From Brachionus rotundiformis (lineage: Eukaryota > Rotifera > Eurotatoria > Ploima > Brachionidae), in NCBI GenBank assembly GCA_016802295.1, contig JAESIW010000200.1, positions 2,369,825-2,433,824 of the forward strand: DNA of 64,000 nucleotides. The letters run 5' to 3'. The notes beneath the pieces were generated by a model, which made no database searches, was not told the DNA's origin, and was given only the letters and a program-made list of their open reading frames with translations. A program made the position numbers and the translations under genes. Of the stretch, positions 61,101-64,000 are shown one piece after another (within the stretch, counting starts at the first letter, position 1; each line of letters starts with the position of its first letter).

Positions 61101-61519
61101 TTAACACAATGGACTTTTCTGGCAAAATTAAATCTATGGATTACCGATTTGCTTCTAGTATTGCATAATAGACATTCACCTTCTTCATTAACGAGCAATA
61201 TTAACCAACCGTCAGGTGATATGTCTGTTACTGTAATGTTAAACTGACTTTCTATGGGCAAGGTTTCAGATTTATTGCTAAATATTACTTAATTATTTAC
61301 TATTTTAAATATATCTATTGGTATTTTACTTTTTTAAATCGAAAATTGTTACTCTGTTTCCTACTGGACTCAGTATAGAATCGCCATCTGGTGAAAATGT
61401 CAAGTTTCCTTTAGAATACACTGTTCCAAGTAAATTGGAAAACTTTCATGTTAAAAGAAGGATATTAAAATTAAAATTAATTAGTTCCATATTGGATTTA
61501 CTTTAAAATTAAACTTCAT
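58160..61519 (-). CDS. PWP2: Periodic tryptophan protein 2 homologue (UTP1, SSU processome)
   Basis: Nine exons: 61519-61502 (six codons, MKFNFK), 61442-61330, 61277-61083, 61028-60519, 60463-60311, 60235-59387, 59329-59182, 59131-58509, 58337-58160. They give 928 residues (human 919), all in phase. The N-terminus FSNLLGTVY ... SPVGNRVTIFDL is typical of PWP2. Many WD repeats follow (ASGGEDGKVKIWNT, SASLDGTVRAFDL, LASTSWDKTCRTWDV), then the helical Utp12-type C-terminal domain and an acidic tail. PWP2 is a UTP-B component needed for early cleavages that release 18S rRNA in the nucleolus. An acidic/Lys insert (about 60.52-60.66 kb) lies within the propeller region. Confidence 0.97.
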
Positions 61520-62345
61520 TCCTAGGAGGATATTATTTTACTTTAAAACTTTTTATTTTTTAAAAATAAATTATGTAGAAGATGTTTTAACTTGAATTTA
61601 TTTAAATCTATGAAGCATGTGCGTAAGTGTATATTAATTGAATTAAACAAATCTTAGAAAATGAAAAACTTACTTTACTATTAAGCTAGATTTTTTTCAC
61701 TTTTTCACATATACAACCATTATTTATTAAAAAAATATAATACTTTTCGGTTTTACAATGTTTATACTGGAATTAAAATCTTCTTAATGTTTAATAATTT
61801 GTATTTGAGAAGACTTGATTGGTCTATTAATATTTAACAAGTCATAAATACTGCTTTTTTTTTATTTACAAAAAAAAATTGATCATTTAATTTTTTTTCT
61901 TATAAGCGCAGAAAAAAGAAAATTAAATATTTTTTTTCAAAGTAATCAGAAATCAATTCAAATCAGATATGATATGATTTCATAAAAAATATTAAATAGC
62001 GAAGGAAATAATTAATAATGAATAAAGAGATTTTTAAGAAATAAACAAAAATATATGGCAAGTATTTTATGCCAGGAAAAGATGTAAATGGAATTAGAAA
62101 TTGTCATTTATAAACTTAACAAAGACTTAAATTTTATAAAAATATATTATTCAACAATACAACAGCTCGAAAGACAACTAGAGTCATTTTTTAAATTAAG
62201 TCAAAACCAAAAAGTTTTAAAGTAATTTTTAATTAATTAAAAAAATAAGTTAAAATTCTTAATAATTTTAAAGTTAATTTGCATCACATGTTTATTATTT
62301 ATTATTTTTGAAAGAAATTCTAAATGCTGAATTAAATGTTCATTC
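61520..62345. other. PWP2 upstream region
   Basis: AT-rich, no supported gene. It should hold the PWP2 promoter. Confidence 0.4.
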
Positions 62346-62676
62346 GAGCACCTAATGATTGCGAACTCGGCAGCTATTTAGACTAGCTTGGAACCACAAA
62401 CCAAGAGACTTTGTCTCTCAATTGTTATGTCTATCTGGAGAGGGACAGCTGTACAGCAGATTCTCGATCCTTTTGAATTCTATAGTGGGAGATGGTCGTA
62501 GCTATCATACGACAAGACAAAGCCGTAGGCCTAAGTACCCGCCATACAGCTCTTCTGCAGACAACGTGAAAGACCACAGACACATACGATGCATGTGGCT
62601 GGCACCACCCTCCCCTTTTTTCATCAAGGCTTGGGACCTGCCAATTGGCAGAGTTATGGTGACTGCTTTTATCCAT
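62346..62676. repeat. Unclassified GC-rich repeat-like island
   Basis: About 330 bp near 50% G+C set in a background near 20%, with sharp edges. Neither strand has a plausible gene. The minus strand reads GGTGGTGCCAGCCACATGCA ... GTCTGTGGTCTTTCACG, which looks like the body of a transposed element, but no tRNA boxes, reverse-transcriptase motif or terminal repeats are evident. It is unlike the SINE at 8 kb. Class unknown. Confidence 0.5.
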
Positions 62677-63226
62677 TTTTTTAATTAAAAATATTTTCGA
62701 AAATTTTTTAATTTTAAAAAATGAATTGATTTTTTATAAAATGACATTCTATTTATATCCTTTTGGTCAACATGGGTCATCATAACTCCTTTAACCAATT
62801 TAACTAATTTGGTTATTTTTTTTATCTTTATTAAAACTCAATTCAATAAAAGTGGTCAACTTCACACTTGAGACAAAAAACTTTAATGATAAACTTGCAA
62901 CTATGATGCTAATACTCAATAGGAAGCATATTTGGAAATTTTGGAAAATGTTGGCAAAGCTGATTCATACAGTTATTTGAAAGAATTTTTTCAATTTTTC
63001 TTTTGGACAAAATTTAATTTGTGCAATCAGTAACAAAATCTTCATATTGATTTAATTTTAAATTAGTTATAAATTTCTCTGCCGCATAAAAATATATTTT
63101 TTGAATATTTTAAAATTTAGCTTTTTTTAGAAAATAAAGATAAAACACAGACAAATTTTTCTGCTCTTCTTAATTAAAGGATTTGAAAAATTTTAGAATA
63201 AAATTTCATTTTTAAAATTAAATAAA
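62677..63226. other. Upstream region of the Q/N-rich gene
   Basis: AT-rich with no coding signal; presumed promoter and 5' UTR of the gene starting at 63227. Confidence 0.35.
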
Positions 63227-63968
63227 ATGTCAACTTATGTTCCACAAAATCCCGTAATGCGTCAAGTACCAGCAACTATGATGCCTGCTCAGCAAAGTAG
63301 CCAAGCACAACCATTGGCTTCATCTCAGCCATCGATAGATCCGGATTTAAAAAAAATTCAAGACATGTGTGAAGCAATCAATCTTGTCGCAAATATCAAG
63401 CAGAATATACATTTAATTTTGGAAAATGTTGCCAAGGCTAATTCGGCAAATAACTATTCCAATATACATAACATCAATAAACCACTTAGTGATGGACTTG
63501 ATTTGCCTAAATCAGTGCCAAATATGCCAGGTCAAACAACATCGATGGGAACACCACTGAATATCAATAATCCTTACAATCAAAATTCTACGACCAATAC
63601 TCAAAACGAAACTGAGCAATCTAATTCCACAGATATGTATGAAAAAAATTCTAATTTGAATGAGGATGAGACAATTTTTTATGAAAAGACTGACTTAAAA
63701 ATCATGACATCCAAAATATCCGACATTAATATTTCAATCAAGTATTTTCTGGAATTATTTTAAAAGTTTTTTAACCTATTTTTTAAGTCACCTTGATAAA
63801 ATAATTAGTAATCTTCAACCAGTTACAATGCTTGTCCCTTACCAAGGTTCGAATACGGTTCAACCATGGCAGTCTGATTTTTTTTCAGTTTTGCTAGATC
63901 AACAGTTTGAGGAAAAAACCACGACCACTTCAAGCAATCTTTTGAGCAAATATCGATACTTAAGCAAA
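63227..63968 (+). CDS. Unrecognised Q/N-rich protein, 5' part (continues past the window)
   Basis: Exon 1 (63227-63741) and exon 2 (63788-63968) join in frame at an AA|GT donor; a third donor (GTAAAA at 63969) shows that the gene continues outside the window. The first 232 residues contain a Met/Gln/Pro-rich start (MRQVPATMMPAQQSSQAQP), a predicted amphipathic helix (DLKKIQDMCEAINLVANIKQ), and an Asn/Ser/Thr-rich linker. A second helical stretch (INHLDKIISNLQP) spans the junction. A small helical subunit of a nuclear complex such as Mediator is a conceivable reading, but no motif proves it. Confidence 0.7.
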
Positions 63969-64000
63969 GTAAAACCAATCATTTAATCAAATAATTTTTA

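Noticed and set aside
62359..62688. 109-codon frame in the GC-rich island
   Set aside because: Opposite-strand frame is equally open, no start context or motif; explained by GC-rich repeat sequence lacking stops.

Overview
The window is an AT-rich animal nuclear genome segment. Genes are split by many short (about 45-100 bp) GT-AG introns with a few long ones. The syndecan homologue (TM plus EFYA tail), the tandem-WW/PH junctional-type protein and the AP-1 mu subunit make this a metazoan. A tRNA-derived SINE, the very compact introns and a selenoprotein L gene suggest an aquatic invertebrate. A rotifer or another lophotrochozoan would fit, but the phylum cannot be fixed from the sequence alone. 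All exon models below were assembled by hand from splice signals and reading-frame continuity; nine multi-exon models close with a whole number of codons or, for the gene cut by the window edge, in phase.

Layout, left to right. 0.25-4.46 kb (-): a nine-exon OB-fold/zinc-ribbon protein, best candidate SPIDR, a recombination-repair scaffold. 5.44-7.49 kb (+): FIP1L1-type cleavage/polyadenylation factor, with one GC-AG intron. 7.81-10.32 kb (+): a Maf-type nucleotide pyrophosphatase whose first intron carries a SINE and a piggyBac-like MITE. 10.59-18.90 kb (-): a 15-exon, 1407-residue PLEKHA5/6/7-like WW-WW-PH-coiled-coil protein. 18.9-23.6 kb: no gene seen. 23.6-24.7 kb (-): selenoprotein L, read through two in-frame TGA codons (UxxU) with a SECIS-like hairpin just after the stop. 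25.08-27.45 kb (+): NDUFV1 of respiratory complex I. 28.67-30.06 kb (-): EEF1A. 30.1-34.3 kb: non-coding, with a dead LINE 3' end. 34.3-35.9 kb (-): a single-exon syndecan. 35.9-50.4 kb: a 14.5-kb AT-rich gene desert. 50.44-51.92 kb (+): AP1M1. 52.3-52.8 kb: a short LINE insertion bracketed by a perfect 29-bp direct repeat. 53.76-55.69 kb (-): an unrecognised four-TM protein with a long tail. 57.54-58.10 kb (+): TRAPPC3. 58.16-61.52 kb (-): PWP2/UTP1. 62.35-62.68 kb: an unclassified GC-rich repeat. 63.23 kb to the end (+): the 5' part of an unrecognised Q/N-rich protein.

The genes are mostly unrelated housekeeping genes (mRNA 3' processing, ribosome biogenesis, translation, vesicle traffic, respiration) plus cell-surface and junction genes. 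There is no operon-like functional cluster. The most unusual locus is the selenoprotein L gene, which standard annotation would split into two unrelated fragments. Both N gaps are flanked by near-identical copies of the same sequence and look like unmerged haplotypes rather than real tandem duplications.
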